A stretch of 64,000 nt of DNA from Nostoc sp. TH1S01 (GCA_018993265.1 JAGKSW010000035.1:51060-115059); one strand, 5' to 3'. Shown: positions 15,731-25,208, counted from the stretch's first letter. Translations and numbers: made by a program. The notes: generated by a model from the letters alone, not told the origin.

Positions 15731-16577
15731 TCTGACTAACAGGTAAGCACTTTTCTAACTGAGTGCAAGTATTCAGAAACTGCTGCTTTTTTCGCCAATG
15801 TTTGGGAGGTACACCATGATGCTGGCGAAATTGGCGAGAAAAGTGACAAGCATTTTGATAACCTAAAGCCAGAGCAATTTGCTCAACAGTTTGGTTAGTA
15901 TCCTTCAGTAAAGAACGCGCCGCCATCATCCGTCGCTTGAGAATCCAGCCGTTGACAGTATCTCCTGTTTGTTTGGCGACTCGGTTGGTTAAATAAGCGC
16001 GGGAATAACCCACCGCCTCAGCAACTTTCGCTAAAGTAATTCCTTGGTGATAATTCGCTTCGATGTAGTCAAAAACTTCTTTGAGGTGTGGAACTGAGGG
16101 AAAAATTGACTCCGGAGTTTCAGCTACAGTGATATTTGTAGGTATCGATGACGATATTTGCTGCGATTGAGTAGCATACCAATACCTGAGCAGAGCTTGT
16201 TTTTCTAAGCGGATAGCGATCGCCCTCAGCAATTGCTCCACAGTTAAAGGTTTGGTAAGATAATCATCCGCACCCAATTCCATACCTTTACGTAAAGCAT
16301 CTTTAGTATCGCTACCAGTCAGAAAAATAAAAGGAATAATTGCTGTCAACGGGTCTTGACGTAAAGCATTTAAAACATCGTAACCATCCATATCTGGCAT
16401 CACGATATCGCAGATTACCAAATCTGGTAAATGCTCTTGCACCAGTTGAATACCAATGCGACCATTTTCCCCGCTGATGGTGTCATAACCTTCAGCCTGT
16501 AAACTGTCTAAGAAGAGATGGCGGGTAACAGCATCATCTTCAATGACAAGAATTGTTGGCGACGATGTATGTATCAT
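15726..16577 (-). CDS. Response regulator with AraC-type DNA-binding domain
   Basis: This protein has 283 residues. The receiver domain (about 7-125) has ILVIEDDAVTR, the phospho-acceptor Asp57 in LVICDIVMPDMDG, the Thr/Ser in FLTGSD and Lys in YLTKPL. An AraC/XylS double helix-turn-helix follows (about 165-268) with VFDYIEANYHQGITLAKVA and CHFSRQFRQHHGVPPKHWRK. It lies downstream of a histidine kinase on the same strand, which is the likely phospho-donor. Its TGA stop (complement of 15726-15728) lies in the terminal GTGTCAAC of the neighbouring IS relic, so the native C-terminus may have been altered slightly by the insertion. Confidence 0.92.
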   Translation of the reverse strand: MIHTSSPTILVIEDDAVTRHLFLDSLQAEGYDTISGENGRIGIQLVQEHLPDLVICDIVMPDMDGYDVLNALRQDPLTAIIPFIFLTGSDTKDALRKGMELGADDYLTKPLTVEQLLRAIAIRLEKQALLRYWYATQSQQISSSIPTNITVAETPESIFPSVPHLKEVFDYIEANYHQGITLAKVAEAVGYSRAYLTNRVAKQTGDTVNGWILKRRMMAARSLLKDTNQTVEQIALALGYQNACHFSRQFRQHHGVPPKHWRKKQQFLNTCTQLEKCLPVSQS

Positions 16578-16626
16578 TGTTTCATCACTAGGATTTGTGG
16601 CAGGTTAAAAAACTGATTCAAAACTT

Positions 16627-18015
16627 TTATTTAATGGAGGGGAGCATAATCGTAAAAGTTGTACCTACTCCAACTTTGCTTTTCACATCAATGTGACCAC
16701 CATGTAAGTCAACCAAAGTTTTCACAATTGATAGTCCTAGTCCAGTACCCTGTATCGGTAGATTAGCAATATTGCTACCGCGGTAAAATGGTTCAAATAA
16801 CCGTTGTTGATCTGCTACAGGAATACCAATACCCCTATCTGTAACTTGGAAAATTACCTTCTCTGGTTCGCATAAAAGTTTTAAATCCACCACAGCACCG
16901 GATGGCGAATACTTAATTGCATTGTCGAGCAAGTTTTTCAACATTGGCTCTAGCAATTTTTTATCGATAAAGCTAGTAAAACAGCAACCTTGACTGACAA
17001 AATTAACTCTGTTTTGGCTATTGCAGGTATGAATTTGCGCTACTATCTCATGGCAAAACTGTACAAGATTCAACGGTTTAGCATCGAAGTGAAGTTTAGC
17101 CGCTTCTGCTTTCGCAAAAAGCAAAATGTCGTCTAACATCTTGCTGAGTTGTTCGACAGCCGTTTGAATGCGATCTAATAACGGTCGAGTTTTCTCACTC
17201 GTCCATTCATTGATGTGCCGCTGGAGTAAGCTATTAGAAAATGAAACTACATTCAGCGGTGTACGCAATTGATGAGAAAGCATAGATAAAAATTGCGATC
17301 GCAATTCGCTGAGTTGTTTTGATTCTTCTAAAGCTTGACTCAGTTCGGAAATGTCCCAAACGCTCCAGACTCTACCAATAATTTTGTGTTCTAGCTTCTG
17401 TGGTCTGGAGTATTGGGCGAAGACTCTGCCATCCTTTAACTCTAGAATATCGTAGCGATCGCTCTTCAAATCACACTTCATCTCCCACATCGCATCACGA
17501 AATAGTTGCGGCTCTTTCAGTTGATTCTCAAAAAAAGCTTGGCATTGCCAACTATTTCTCGATATTGTCAGGGAACTGGGGATTTGCCACATATCTATAA
17601 ATTCTTGATTAAAACTGACAATATCTTCGTCTAAACTAACAGCAATAACGCCATGAGCCGTTGATTCCAAAATAGAACGCAGTAAAGTTACAGATTTTTC
17701 TAAACTTTTCTGTTGCTGCTTCAGTTCTAAAATTTCTTGCTGTAAATGTTTGTTAACCTCTTTTAATTCTTCAATCGAAGTGTGCATATTTAACTCTACT
17801 ACTTCATCACTCTCACACCGAAAAACGTAGTTAAATCCCCAGTCTTGACTTACAAATGTCAACTCTGATTGTGGCTTTCGCACCAATTTAGATATGCAAC
17901 GAACTAACGTATAGTCGTCATAATTCATATCCTGCGCTCCTTTGAAATAGTTGACACTCAAGCCATCTAACTGAGAACGAGCAATTTCTCCAGTTTGAAC
18001 CTGACTGTGAATCAC
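16627..18015 (-). CDS. PAS-containing sensor histidine kinase
   Basis: This protein has 462 residues and no membrane helix. The N-terminal ~75 residues match nothing I know. A coiled coil (about 78-110) leads to a PAS domain (about 112-225, STAHGVIAVSLDEDIVSFNQ). The HisKA domain carries His248 in LSMLSHQLRTPLN. The ATPase domain has LLDNAIKYSPSG, DRGIGIP, LFEPFYRG and GTGLGLSIV. It precedes the AraC-type response regulator by about 50 bases and should form a two-component system with it. The real start could be an internal Met (the one before NYDDYTLVRC, near residue 30). Confidence 0.9.
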   Translation of the reverse strand: MIHSQVQTGEIARSQLDGLSVNYFKGAQDMNYDDYTLVRCISKLVRKPQSELTFVSQDWGFNYVFRCESDEVVELNMHTSIEELKEVNKHLQQEILELKQQQKSLEKSVTLLRSILESTAHGVIAVSLDEDIVSFNQEFIDMWQIPSSLTISRNSWQCQAFFENQLKEPQLFRDAMWEMKCDLKSDRYDILELKDGRVFAQYSRPQKLEHKIIGRVWSVWDISELSQALEESKQLSELRSQFLSMLSHQLRTPLNVVSFSNSLLQRHINEWTSEKTRPLLDRIQTAVEQLSKMLDDILLFAKAEAAKLHFDAKPLNLVQFCHEIVAQIHTCNSQNRVNFVSQGCCFTSFIDKKLLEPMLKNLLDNAIKYSPSGAVVDLKLLCEPEKVIFQVTDRGIGIPVADQQRLFEPFYRGSNIANLPIQGTGLGLSIVKTLVDLHGGHIDVKSKVGVGTTFTIMLPSIK

Positions 18016-19065
18016 TTATGCCAATAGTAAATTGAAATTAAAAAATAATTAAAATTGCTGATTTATTTAAAATAATTGTACCAATAAAAAGATATTACTT
18101 TAATTTTTTGGCGTTAAAAAATATTTATTACTAAACAGTAAACTTTTTATATAGAAGATATAAAGATAACTTCAATATTGAATCTGCTTCAGCATTTGTA
18201 ATCATGAGAAAATTACAATTATTTCTCACTTAAAATCTATATATTTCAGCCTTCTAATCTCAGCAAATAATTAGTACAGATTTAGAGCTAAATAGTATAA
18301 ATATATATAATCATTAAAAATGATTAATAAATATAATCATAAAAAACCCACAGTTTAACTATTGTGCTGTAAGCTGGCATAGGGTTGATATATTCGACAA
18401 AGATATCTAGACTTTATGGCTTGATTTTGTTCATATATTATGGATTTTTTGAAACTCTACTCCCTATGGAATCTAACTATAAAATAATCAAGTCAATCAT
18501 CTATCTCAGGATATAAATTTAAAAAATATTAAGATAAATTAAATAACTAAATACGTTAATTAATCAACCAAACATCTCTCTTAAGACTTAAAAAGTGTTA
18601 AATATAAATGTGTTGTAAAATACATTTATTATTTTTGATGACAAAAAAACCGTTGTTCGAGCTACATATTTATTGCTTTTCAAACAACGTGATGTCTCCA
18701 AGTAAGTTTGTATTTTTGGTATTCCTGCAAAGCAGCAGAGATAGATTTAGTCTTGACAAAATTTAATTAATGGCAAGAACGAAACAACAGATAGGTCTAG
18801 CAAAACAATAATCATATATCTGCGGCCTAATATTCAGTAGTCTTAACAAAGAAGCAGCTTCTGCAACACGGTTTATTGATAGGGGCAAGGAGATGGAATC
18901 AACTAAGCAGATCAAAATGCTAGTTGATTCCATCCACCCCTATTTTCAAATACCATTTGTGCTGATTGATTTCGTGCTGTAGTGTCAAACTTGTCTTGTT
19001 GAGATAGCGAGATGACTTGGAAAATCAGGCGATCGCGCTATACTCCCTGCAACAGTTTCAAAAAA
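18016..19065. other. ~1-kb AT-rich spacer with one strong hairpin
   Basis: No supported gene. The region is strongly AT-rich between the kinase start and the trpE fragment. The only clear structure is an inverted repeat: ATGGAATCAACT (18893-18904) pairs perfectly with AGTTGATTCCAT (18922-18933), and the flanks AGGGG and CCCCT extend it with a small bulge. It could be part of a leader, a small RNA, or a remnant element. Confidence 0.5.
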
Positions 19066-19878
19066 ATGCCGATGATTTGTGATTCCTTCACCTATAACAC
19101 CTTGGGCGATGTTCGTGTATCGCGCACTATCACTGAAATCAAAATGGACACTGCTTTAGCAGATATCCTGTTTCACCTGGATTCTCAGCGTGGAGGCTTA
19201 TTTAACAGCAGCTACGAATATCCAGGTCGATATAAAAGATGGGCAATAGGCTTTATCAATCCCCCACTGGAATTAACCACTAGGGAAAAAGCTTTCACCA
19301 TCTCGGCACTCAACGATCGCGGTCAAGTATTATTACCACTGTTATGGGAGCGTTTATCCCGCAACCCACAATTGTTGGCAATTACCCGCAATCAGCAATA
19401 CATTACAGGCTACATTCAACCCAGTACAGAATTATTTGCAGAAGCAGAACGCAGCAAACAACCATCAGCGTTTACAGTCATCCGCAAGATTCTCCATACC
19501 TTTGCCAGTGCCGAAGACGAGCATTTAGGATTGTATGATGCATTTGGTTACGACTTAGTGTTCCAGTTTGAACCAATTGTGCAGCGCATATCCCTTCCTG
19601 CCGAGCAACGCGATTTAGTACTTTACCTACCGGATGAATTAGTAGTTGTTGACTACTATCTCCAACGGGCATTTCGTCTTCAGTATGAATTTGCCACTAC
19701 ATATAGCAACACTCTTCATCTACCACGCACAGTCCCATCCATCGACTACAGGGGTCAACGTCTTCTACCAACCCAAAGTGCTGACCATGAAACAGGTGAG
19801 TATGCCAAATTAGTTGAGGTGGCACTCGACTATTTCCGCCGGGGTGATTTATTTGAAGTAGTTCCCAGTCAAAACTAG
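19066..19878 (+). pseudogene. trpE: Anthranilate synthase TrpE, N-terminal fragment
   Basis: This fragment has about 270 residues from the Met before PMICDSF. It matches the N-terminal half of the long cyanobacterial TrpE/TrpG-fused anthranilate synthase: ITEIKMDTALADILFHLDSQ, SSYEYPGRYKRWAIGF, DAFGYDLVFQFEP, YLPDELVVVDYYLQRAFRL. The frame stops right after YFRRGDLFEVVPSQ, where the chorismate-binding catalytic half should begin. No trace of that half or of the glutaminase domain follows. It keeps the tryptophan-binding part only. It could be a dead gene or a stand-alone sensory fragment. An open frame extends to 19012 with no family similarity. Confidence 0.8.
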
Positions 19879-19950
19879 TGTGATTTAAAAAGTTTTAAAT
19901 ACATTTTATCGATATGTGCCTAATTTTTGGTGGCAAATATTTAGGCACAG

Positions 19951-20056
19951 ATAGGACTCCTATTTGATTTCTAAAAAAAATTAGTACAAAGTATGTTCCC
20001 TGTTCTTTGTTCGCTACCTTAACGAGTAACTTCAGAAATCAAATCGGATTGCTATA
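19951..20056. mobile_element. MITE-like element with ~24-bp terminal inverted repeats, copy 1
   Basis: The left end ATAGGACTCCTATTTGATTT and the right end AAATCAAATCGGATTGCTAT are imperfect inverted repeats (GATTTCT/AGAAATC inside). The same ends bound the element at 53733-53860, while the interiors differ. It lies just after the trpE truncation point. Flanking TA bases suggest a TA-targeting (IS630/mariner-like) origin. Confidence 0.6.
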
Positions 20057-20190
20057 TCAATTGCCAAGCCTATGATTATCCATCCTATTTATATCCGTGG
20101 CAAAATAGGCGGATACCCTGAACAGAGTTTTTGATGCTAGATACAATCCAAACTATAAAATTTGGGGCTTAAAGCCAAAAAGAGGGTTTT

Positions 20191-20466
20191 ATGCATCAAC
20201 TAGACAACCTACAAAACGCCAAACAAATTAATACAGAACAAGTTGAACAAATTGTTAAAGCAATTATTGCAGGTAAATATTCTTGGGCATGTGTTTTAAT
20301 GCTCAGATTTTCTGGATATAACCCTATAGATTACATTCCCTACCGCACCTACATCCGCCTCCTCAAAAATAACTACTTACTCCAAGGTGTAAAGCAACCC
20401 GAAGCCAAAGATTCCGCACAAAAATTAGGCGTTTTTGACATAAAATCAAATTGGGTGCGCTCTTAA
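20191..20466 (+). CDS. HetP-family heterocyst differentiation protein
   Basis: This 91-residue protein's core AIIAGKYSWACVLMLRFSGY, followed by NPIDYIPYRTYIRLLKNNY (about 29-68), is the signature of HetP and its paralogs. In Anabaena, HetP is a direct HetR target that commits cells to heterocyst formation, and the paralogs modulate the timing of commitment. The N-terminus (QINTEQVEQIVK) is a helix. The C-terminal tail (about 70-91) is variable in the family. Which paralog this is cannot be decided by eye. It sits between trpE-fragment and trpC genes, which seems to be chance or a local rearrangement. Confidence 0.85.
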   Translation: MHQLDNLQNAKQINTEQVEQIVKAIIAGKYSWACVLMLRFSGYNPIDYIPYRTYIRLLKNNYLLQGVKQPEAKDSAQKLGVFDIKSNWVRS

Positions 20467-20717
20467 GATATGCACTTTCTATCAGCAATTTTATAGACTT
20501 ATTTACCTGAACAAATTCCTGCATTAGCCGGATATTTCTGGCTAAGTTTTATATTTTGAATTGGTATTTATAGAAGTATTTATTGCTATAAATGCCAAAA
20601 AAACGTTTGAAAAATTTCTCGTCAGCACGATTTATTTGGCTGATGTGAATGCTTCATGGTTTTTAACAGTGAACAGTAAAATTTCTGAGCGATTTTTGAC
20701 AACTTATGATTTACCCG

Positions 20718-21539
20718 ATGACTACTGTGAATTCTCATCTCCAACCTATGTTAAGAGAAATTGTGTGGCAGAAAAAGCAAGAAGTAGGACAGATTCAACA
20801 ACACATGTCTTTAGCTTCTTTGCAACGTCAGTTAACAGCCGCACCCACCGTCCGAGATTTCTTAACAGCCTTACAACAAAATCCTTATAAACCTAGTTTA
20901 ATTGCAGAAATTCAAAAAGCATCTCCTGGTTATGGGATGATTCGTGCAGACTTTGATGCTATTGCGATCGCCAAAGCTTACGAACGTGCTGGTGCAGCTT
21001 GTATTTCTGTCTTCACCGAACGGACATTTTTTCAAGGTAGTTTTGAAAGTTTGCGGATAATTCGCCACAAAGTATCAGTACCACTGCTTTGTAAAGAGTT
21101 TATTATTGATCCCTGCCAAATTTATCTAGCAAGAGCCGCAGGTGCAGATGCAGTTTTACTGATAGCCGCAATTCTCACAGACAGACAACTGCAAGATTTT
21201 CAACGCATCATTCATTATTTGGGGATGAGTGCCTTAATAGAAGTACATACTTTAGCTGAACTTGATCGGGTATTGCAGCTAGATGATGTCCGCTTGATTG
21301 GGATTAATAACCAAAGTCTAGTAGACTTTACCGTTGATATCGGCACAACTCAAAGACTACTAGCCGTTAGGCGATCGCAAATCCAAAACTTGGGTGCGAT
21401 CGTCGTCAGTGAATCGGGATTGTACACCCACGATGATTTATCTCTCATGGCGGAAGCTGGTACTAATGCCGTTTTAATCGGAGAATCTTTAATCAAAGAA
21501 ACAGATATAGAACAAGCTGTCCGCCGATTACTCCAATAG
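20718..21539 (+). CDS. trpC: Indole-3-glycerol phosphate synthase
   Basis: This protein has about 273 residues from the ATG at 20718; the ATG at 20706 would add four. TrpC closes the ring of CdRP to indole-3-glycerol phosphate in tryptophan synthesis. Seen are the PSLIAEIQKASPGYGMI active-site loop with its catalytic Lys, FTERTFFQGSFESL, VPLLCKEFIIDPCQI, ALIEVHTLAEL, the IGINNQSLVDFTVD strand, and VVSESGLYTHDDL. All barrel motifs are present, so it should be active. Given the nearby trpE fragment this may be a second trp locus, as in cyanobacteria that make indole-derived pigments, but no other such genes are present. Confidence 0.92.
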   Translation: MTTVNSHLQPMLREIVWQKKQEVGQIQQHMSLASLQRQLTAAPTVRDFLTALQQNPYKPSLIAEIQKASPGYGMIRADFDAIAIAKAYERAGAACISVFTERTFFQGSFESLRIIRHKVSVPLLCKEFIIDPCQIYLARAAGADAVLLIAAILTDRQLQDFQRIIHYLGMSALIEVHTLAELDRVLQLDDVRLIGINNQSLVDFTVDIGTTQRLLAVRRSQIQNLGAIVVSESGLYTHDDLSLMAEAGTNAVLIGESLIKETDIEQAVRRLLQ

Positions 21540-21572
21540 TCAGCCTTCTTTCCTATTCCCCACTCCTAAATT

Positions 21573-21615
21573 TTCAAATCGTTGGGTTTTGTATTGCTTA
21601 ACCCAACAATTTGAA
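21573..21615 (+). terminator. Hairpin between trpC and the HAD gene
   Basis: TTCAAATCGTTGGGTT pairs with AACCCAACAATTTGAA (one mismatch) around an 11-base loop, 34 bases after the trpC stop. An AT-rich but not strictly U-rich tail follows. It is either a terminator or a GTTGGGTT-type repeat. Confidence 0.5.
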
Positions 21616-21705
21616 ATAAATATTATTTACATCTATTAACTAACTAATGACTATTGATACACAATTAAGTTACTCTTAAGAAAAATTAACATTTAAATTC
21701 CGCCG

Positions 21706-22404
21706 ATGCTAAGACTATTTACCGACTTCGACGGCCCCATTGTTGATGTTTCTGAACGGTACTATCGTGTTTATCAATATTGTTTAGAAAAAACCCAACG
21801 TCCAGGTCAAGCGGTACGACAATTAAGTAAAGCTGAATTTTGGCAACAAAAGCGAGCTAGAATTCCCGAAAAACAAATTGCCTTAAATTCTGGTCTTGAT
21901 GAAGCACAAGCACAAGAATTTTCGCAACTGCGGCGGAAAACAGTACATACAGAACCTTATTTTGACTATGACACCCTAGTACCAGGTGCTGTAGAAGCAT
22001 TATTAAAAATTCAAGCAGCGGGAGTTGACTTAGCAGTCATGACCATGCGGCGAGTTTGGGAATTAGACTTTGCCTTTCAAAAATTTGATTTAGGGAGATT
22101 TTTTCCCGAAAATCGCTGTTATTGTTTGAGCAATGATTATGTTAAGACCCGTGACATCGAAGATAAGCCATTGTTAATGGCCAAAGCCTTAAAAGAACTA
22201 TCTCCCGTTACCGATACATGGATGGTGGGAGACACAGAAGCAGATATCACTGCCGCAAAAACACATAACATTAAAGTCATGGCGGTGGAATCTGGTATCC
22301 GCGATCGCGCTCAACTAGAACTATACCGCCCCGACTTGATTGTTCCTAATTTAAGTTCAGCCGTAGCTCTGATCTTAGAAAAGAGTACCCTAACGCTCAG
22401 ATAG
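21706..22404 (+). CDS. HAD-superfamily hydrolase
   Basis: This 232-residue protein has the HAD motifs: I (LFTDFDGPIVD, nucleophile Asp near residue 7), II (VMTMR, about 111), III (Lys in IEDKPLL, about 152) and IV (WMVGDTEADITAA, about 173). A cap region of helices lies between motifs I and II (about 20-85). It is probably a phosphoglycolate-phosphatase-like enzyme, but the substrate cannot be read from sequence. Confidence 0.88.
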   Translation: MLRLFTDFDGPIVDVSERYYRVYQYCLEKTQRPGQAVRQLSKAEFWQQKRARIPEKQIALNSGLDEAQAQEFSQLRRKTVHTEPYFDYDTLVPGAVEALLKIQAAGVDLAVMTMRRVWELDFAFQKFDLGRFFPENRCYCLSNDYVKTRDIEDKPLLMAKALKELSPVTDTWMVGDTEADITAAKTHNIKVMAVESGIRDRAQLELYRPDLIVPNLSSAVALILEKSTLTLR

Positions 22405-22464
22405 CAAAAAATGGGTAACAGAATCAATCATCTGCTACCCATAATCAATTCAAAACTTTATATA

Positions 22465-23088
22465 TTACCGCAGAAAGCTACTAATTAACCACAATAATAT
22501 AAACGTAAACACTGTAGAAAATTGCTCAGGATTCAGCCTCACCAAACTGAGTTGTGGTAAACCGCTTGCAATCAATCCGCCAATAATCAAGCCTAATATC
22601 AGACCAATCAGCGTTAACAAAACGGCTCTACCGAACTTACCTTCTTTACGATTGAGAAAGTAAACACTAATACCTACCCCAACCACCAACACCAACTGTA
22701 AAACTTGATCACCAGAGGCGGGATAGAAAATACCAATAGCACTCAAACCTAAATACCAAGCACCTGGTAACAGTACATCTGCCGTTGTTGGCTGATCTAA
22801 TAGCCTCTGTAGCCATGCAGGCGACTGTTCACGAGGAGTTGAAACTTCTTTAGGCGGAAATTGGACTCGTAGTTCAGGGAAGCGGATTCGCTCAGGTACT
22901 TTGATTTTGCCTTCCTGACGCATCCGTAACCGATCCATTAAAATCGCATCATAAGACGCTTCAATGAGTTCCAGAGCCTTAGCATCGCCACTGTGTTGCT
23001 CCAATAGGCGATTGCGAGCATCCTGAATTTCATCAAAGCTAGCATCTTCGGACACCCCAAGTTTGTCGTAGGGATTTTGATCGCTCAT
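22465..23088 (-). CDS. CPP1-like (J-like) membrane chaperone
   Basis: This protein has 207 residues. Its N-terminus has a J-like helical domain (NPYDKLGVSEDASFDEIQDA) without the HPD motif. C-terminal hydrophobic helices follow (about 107-125, 131-145, 153-175, 185-205). This matches the CPP1-like family. In plants the homolog CPP1 stabilises protochlorophyllide oxidoreductase, and cyanobacterial members are thought to act in photosynthetic membrane assembly. It converges with the HAD gene. Confidence 0.88.
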   Translation of the reverse strand: MSDQNPYDKLGVSEDASFDEIQDARNRLLEQHSGDAKALELIEASYDAILMDRLRMRQEGKIKVPERIRFPELRVQFPPKEVSTPREQSPAWLQRLLDQPTTADVLLPGAWYLGLSAIGIFYPASGDQVLQLVLVVGVGISVYFLNRKEGKFGRAVLLTLIGLILGLIIGGLIASGLPQLSLVRLNPEQFSTVFTFILLWLISSFLR

Positions 23089-23678
23089 GGGAGTTTACAC
23101 TTCAGCCTTAGTCAGCAGCGGTATTTTGCTTTTTGGAAAACAACTTTAGGTTTTGCCTAGATTTAAACAAATGTTGCAAGCAACTTATATGCTCTACCAG
23201 GATAGTAGCACGGGTAAGTTAAACTGACCCAGGAATTTTAACTATAGCAACTTTAACATATTGCTAGAACTCCGTGTATCCCCTCATGTCGTTGACCAGT
23301 GGTGGCTTTACTCTAGAATTTGAACTAAGACTTCTTAAATCTTATTTTTTTATGAAAAAATTAATTTTTATGTTTCAAATTTGGCAATTTACCGTGCCTT
23401 GAGGCAATTTAGATGAACCAGCTTCACAATCACTAGTGGTATCCATAAGCATATCGATATTAAAATTGAAAAGCTTTAAATTACCACGTAATTGGGAGTA
23501 GGAAATTTTCCGAAGTTACAAAACTGCTGTGACTCAATATTGAGACTATCTAATGATTTGACATCAAATTGCCATTAAAATAGCTGCATCTCAAGTGCGG
23601 GTAACACCAGCAAAGTTTGTGTAACAATCCCCAAGTACGCAATTCTCCTGTTAATCTTACGAATTTTTGTGCAAAGTG
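23089..23678. other. ~0.6-kb spacer, no gene seen
   Basis: This is the divergent intergenic region between the CPP1-like gene and the OmpR-type regulator. It is AT-rich with no open frame of note and no clear hairpin or repeat. It must contain the promoters of both genes. Confidence 0.6.
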
Positions 23679-24404
23679 ATGGTCATGGCTCCTGCCAAGA
23701 TTCTTGTAGTTGATGACGACCCTGCGGTTCGCAACTTAATCCAACGCTTTTTGATTAAGCAGAACTATCAGGTGGAGGCGGCTGAGGATGGTAAAACAGC
23801 CTTGGCGCTATTCGAGCAATTTAACCCTGACTTGGTAATTTTAGACGTAAACTTACCAGACGTGATCGGGTTCAACCTCTGCCAAGAGATGCAAAGTCGC
23901 AATGGTGTGTTTGTTCTCATGCTCACTAGCCGTGCGGATGAAGCTGACAAGATTCGCGGCTTTGCTAAAGGTGCTGATGACTATCTCACCAAGCCATTTG
24001 GTTTAGGAGAGTTAGAAGTCAGAGTCGCTGCAATTTTACGGCGACAACGGGTGGTGACTACGGCAGAACAAAAACGCCTAGTATTTGAAAAACTGATGAT
24101 CGATCCCGTCCGTCGGGAAGTGACATTAAACAACTTACCAGTACCCCTAACAGCATTAGAATTTGACTTGTTGCATTTTTTAGCCAGCCATCCTGGGCGG
24201 GTTTGGCGACGAGCCGAACTAATTCAAGAGGTATGGGACTATGAATACGTTGGCGACCAACGGGTTGTAGATGTACATATCGGTCAAATTCGGAAGAAAA
24301 TTGAAATTGATGCTAGCCAACCAGCATTAATTCAGACTGTACGCGGCGTAGGTTATAAGTTTGAATGTCCTACTCATTCCCCGCAATTGGAAACCAACCC
24401 TTGA
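23679..24404 (+). CDS. OmpR/PhoB-family response regulator
   Basis: This protein has about 241 residues from the ATG at 23679; another ATG is at 23685 and a TTG in frame at 23667. The receiver domain (about 5-118) has KILVVDDDPAVR, Asp56 in LVILDVNLPD, MLTSRA and YLTKPFG. The winged-helix effector (about 135-230) has LTALEFDLLHFLASHPGRVW, VVDVHIGQIRKKIE and IQTVRGVGYKFE. It is an orphan here, with no kinase adjacent. It is followed by a strong intrinsic terminator. Confidence 0.93.
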   Translation: MVMAPAKILVVDDDPAVRNLIQRFLIKQNYQVEAAEDGKTALALFEQFNPDLVILDVNLPDVIGFNLCQEMQSRNGVFVLMLTSRADEADKIRGFAKGADDYLTKPFGLGELEVRVAAILRRQRVVTTAEQKRLVFEKLMIDPVRREVTLNNLPVPLTALEFDLLHFLASHPGRVWRRAELIQEVWDYEYVGDQRVVDVHIGQIRKKIEIDASQPALIQTVRGVGYKFECPTHSPQLETNP

Positions 24405-24492
24405 ATTAATTATTTTTTTCAGGTTCCAATTCCCAGTTCTCAAAAATGGGGAACCCACCTTGAGGACTGTAATCAATACAATACAACTGAGA

Positions 24493-24528
24493 AAAAGTCA
24501 GGGCGAACAGATGTTCGCCCTGACTTTT
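24493..24528 (+). terminator. Intrinsic terminator after the response regulator
   Basis: AAAAGTCAGGGCGAACA (24493-24509) pairs perfectly with TGTTCGCCCTGACTTTT (24512-24528), a 17-bp stem with a minimal loop and a run of T at the base. The symmetry suggests it could work in both directions. Confidence 0.85.
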
Positions 24529-24613
24529 AATATATTTGTTTTTGCCTAATTCCTGATTGGTAGACTCGTAGTCTTGAATTGACTGCGTGGATACTCAGCA
24601 CGTTGCTACATAA

Positions 24614-24811
24614 CTAGCAGTTATGGAATAAAGTTTCTAAATAAACACGAGCAGCACGGCGATCACTATCACCATTTTGCAGTAAAAACAGTGACAATGC
24701 TGCTGTTAACACACGGGTTTGATCCCAATCAGGGTGAGTTTCTAAATAGCTTTTGAGAGATTCATGGAGTGTTTCGGGAATTTCCGTAAAAATGCTCACC
24801 GTTGCGTTCAT
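24614..24811 (-). CDS. DUF2811 small protein
   Basis: This 65-residue protein begins MNATVSIFTEIPETLHESLK, with HPDWDQTRVLTAALSLFLLQ following. This pattern belongs to a small cyanobacterial family annotated DUF2811. The strand-helix-helix outline resembles a ribbon-helix-helix fold, so DNA binding is possible but not shown. The start is preceded by AGAGAAGGAAAATC. Confidence 0.8.
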   Translation of the reverse strand: MNATVSIFTEIPETLHESLKSYLETHPDWDQTRVLTAALSLFLLQNGDSDRRAARVYLETLFHNC

Positions 24812-25166
24812 GAGATTTTCCTTCTCTGAGGTCGATCAAGCGAATTTGCTGGCACTCTAGAAGCAAAGGAGGGAAATTTTTGCTTCTTCCTTCTCCAAAC
24901 ATGTCTGGGATTTTTTGATTTCCCCAGATAAATTGAGCTAAAAAAAAGTGCCAGTCGCATCATTGTGCTTCAAGAGGGGGTGGGTTTGTCAATGCTGCGA
25001 AATGTTAAAAATGGTTCTTTAGAAAAGAAATCTCAACGTAATAATCAGGGTTAGAACTAAATTTTTGTTGCATTACTTTACAAAAACTCAGTTACTGAAA
25101 CCAGCTACAGCTATAAAGTCAAAATCCCCAGTAACCCAGCAAGGGCTGATCCGCTCGTAGTGGGTC

Positions 25167-25208
25167 TGTGGAAAACTACTAAAACCCCTGTGGAAACCCT
25201 GTGGAAGT
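25167..25208 (+). promoter_or_regulatory. Cluster of three DnaA-box-like sequences in helical phase
   Basis: TGTGGAAAA (25167), TGTGGAAAC (25189) and TGTGGAAGT (25200) lie 22 and 11 bases apart on one strand. The first is the reverse complement of TTTTCCACA, the box preferred by cyanobacterial DnaA. They sit in a ~600-bp gene-free region between the DUF2811 gene and hisIE. Function is inferred only. Confidence 0.35.

Noticed and set aside
18893..18982. 29-residue frame that could be a trp leader peptide
   Set aside because: It has no Trp codons, its ATG directly abuts the AAGGAG with no spacing, and the sequence is explained by the hairpin.
20561..20890. 109-residue frame overlapping the start of trpC
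   Set aside because: It overlaps trpC in another frame and has no recognisable pattern; trpC is clearly real.
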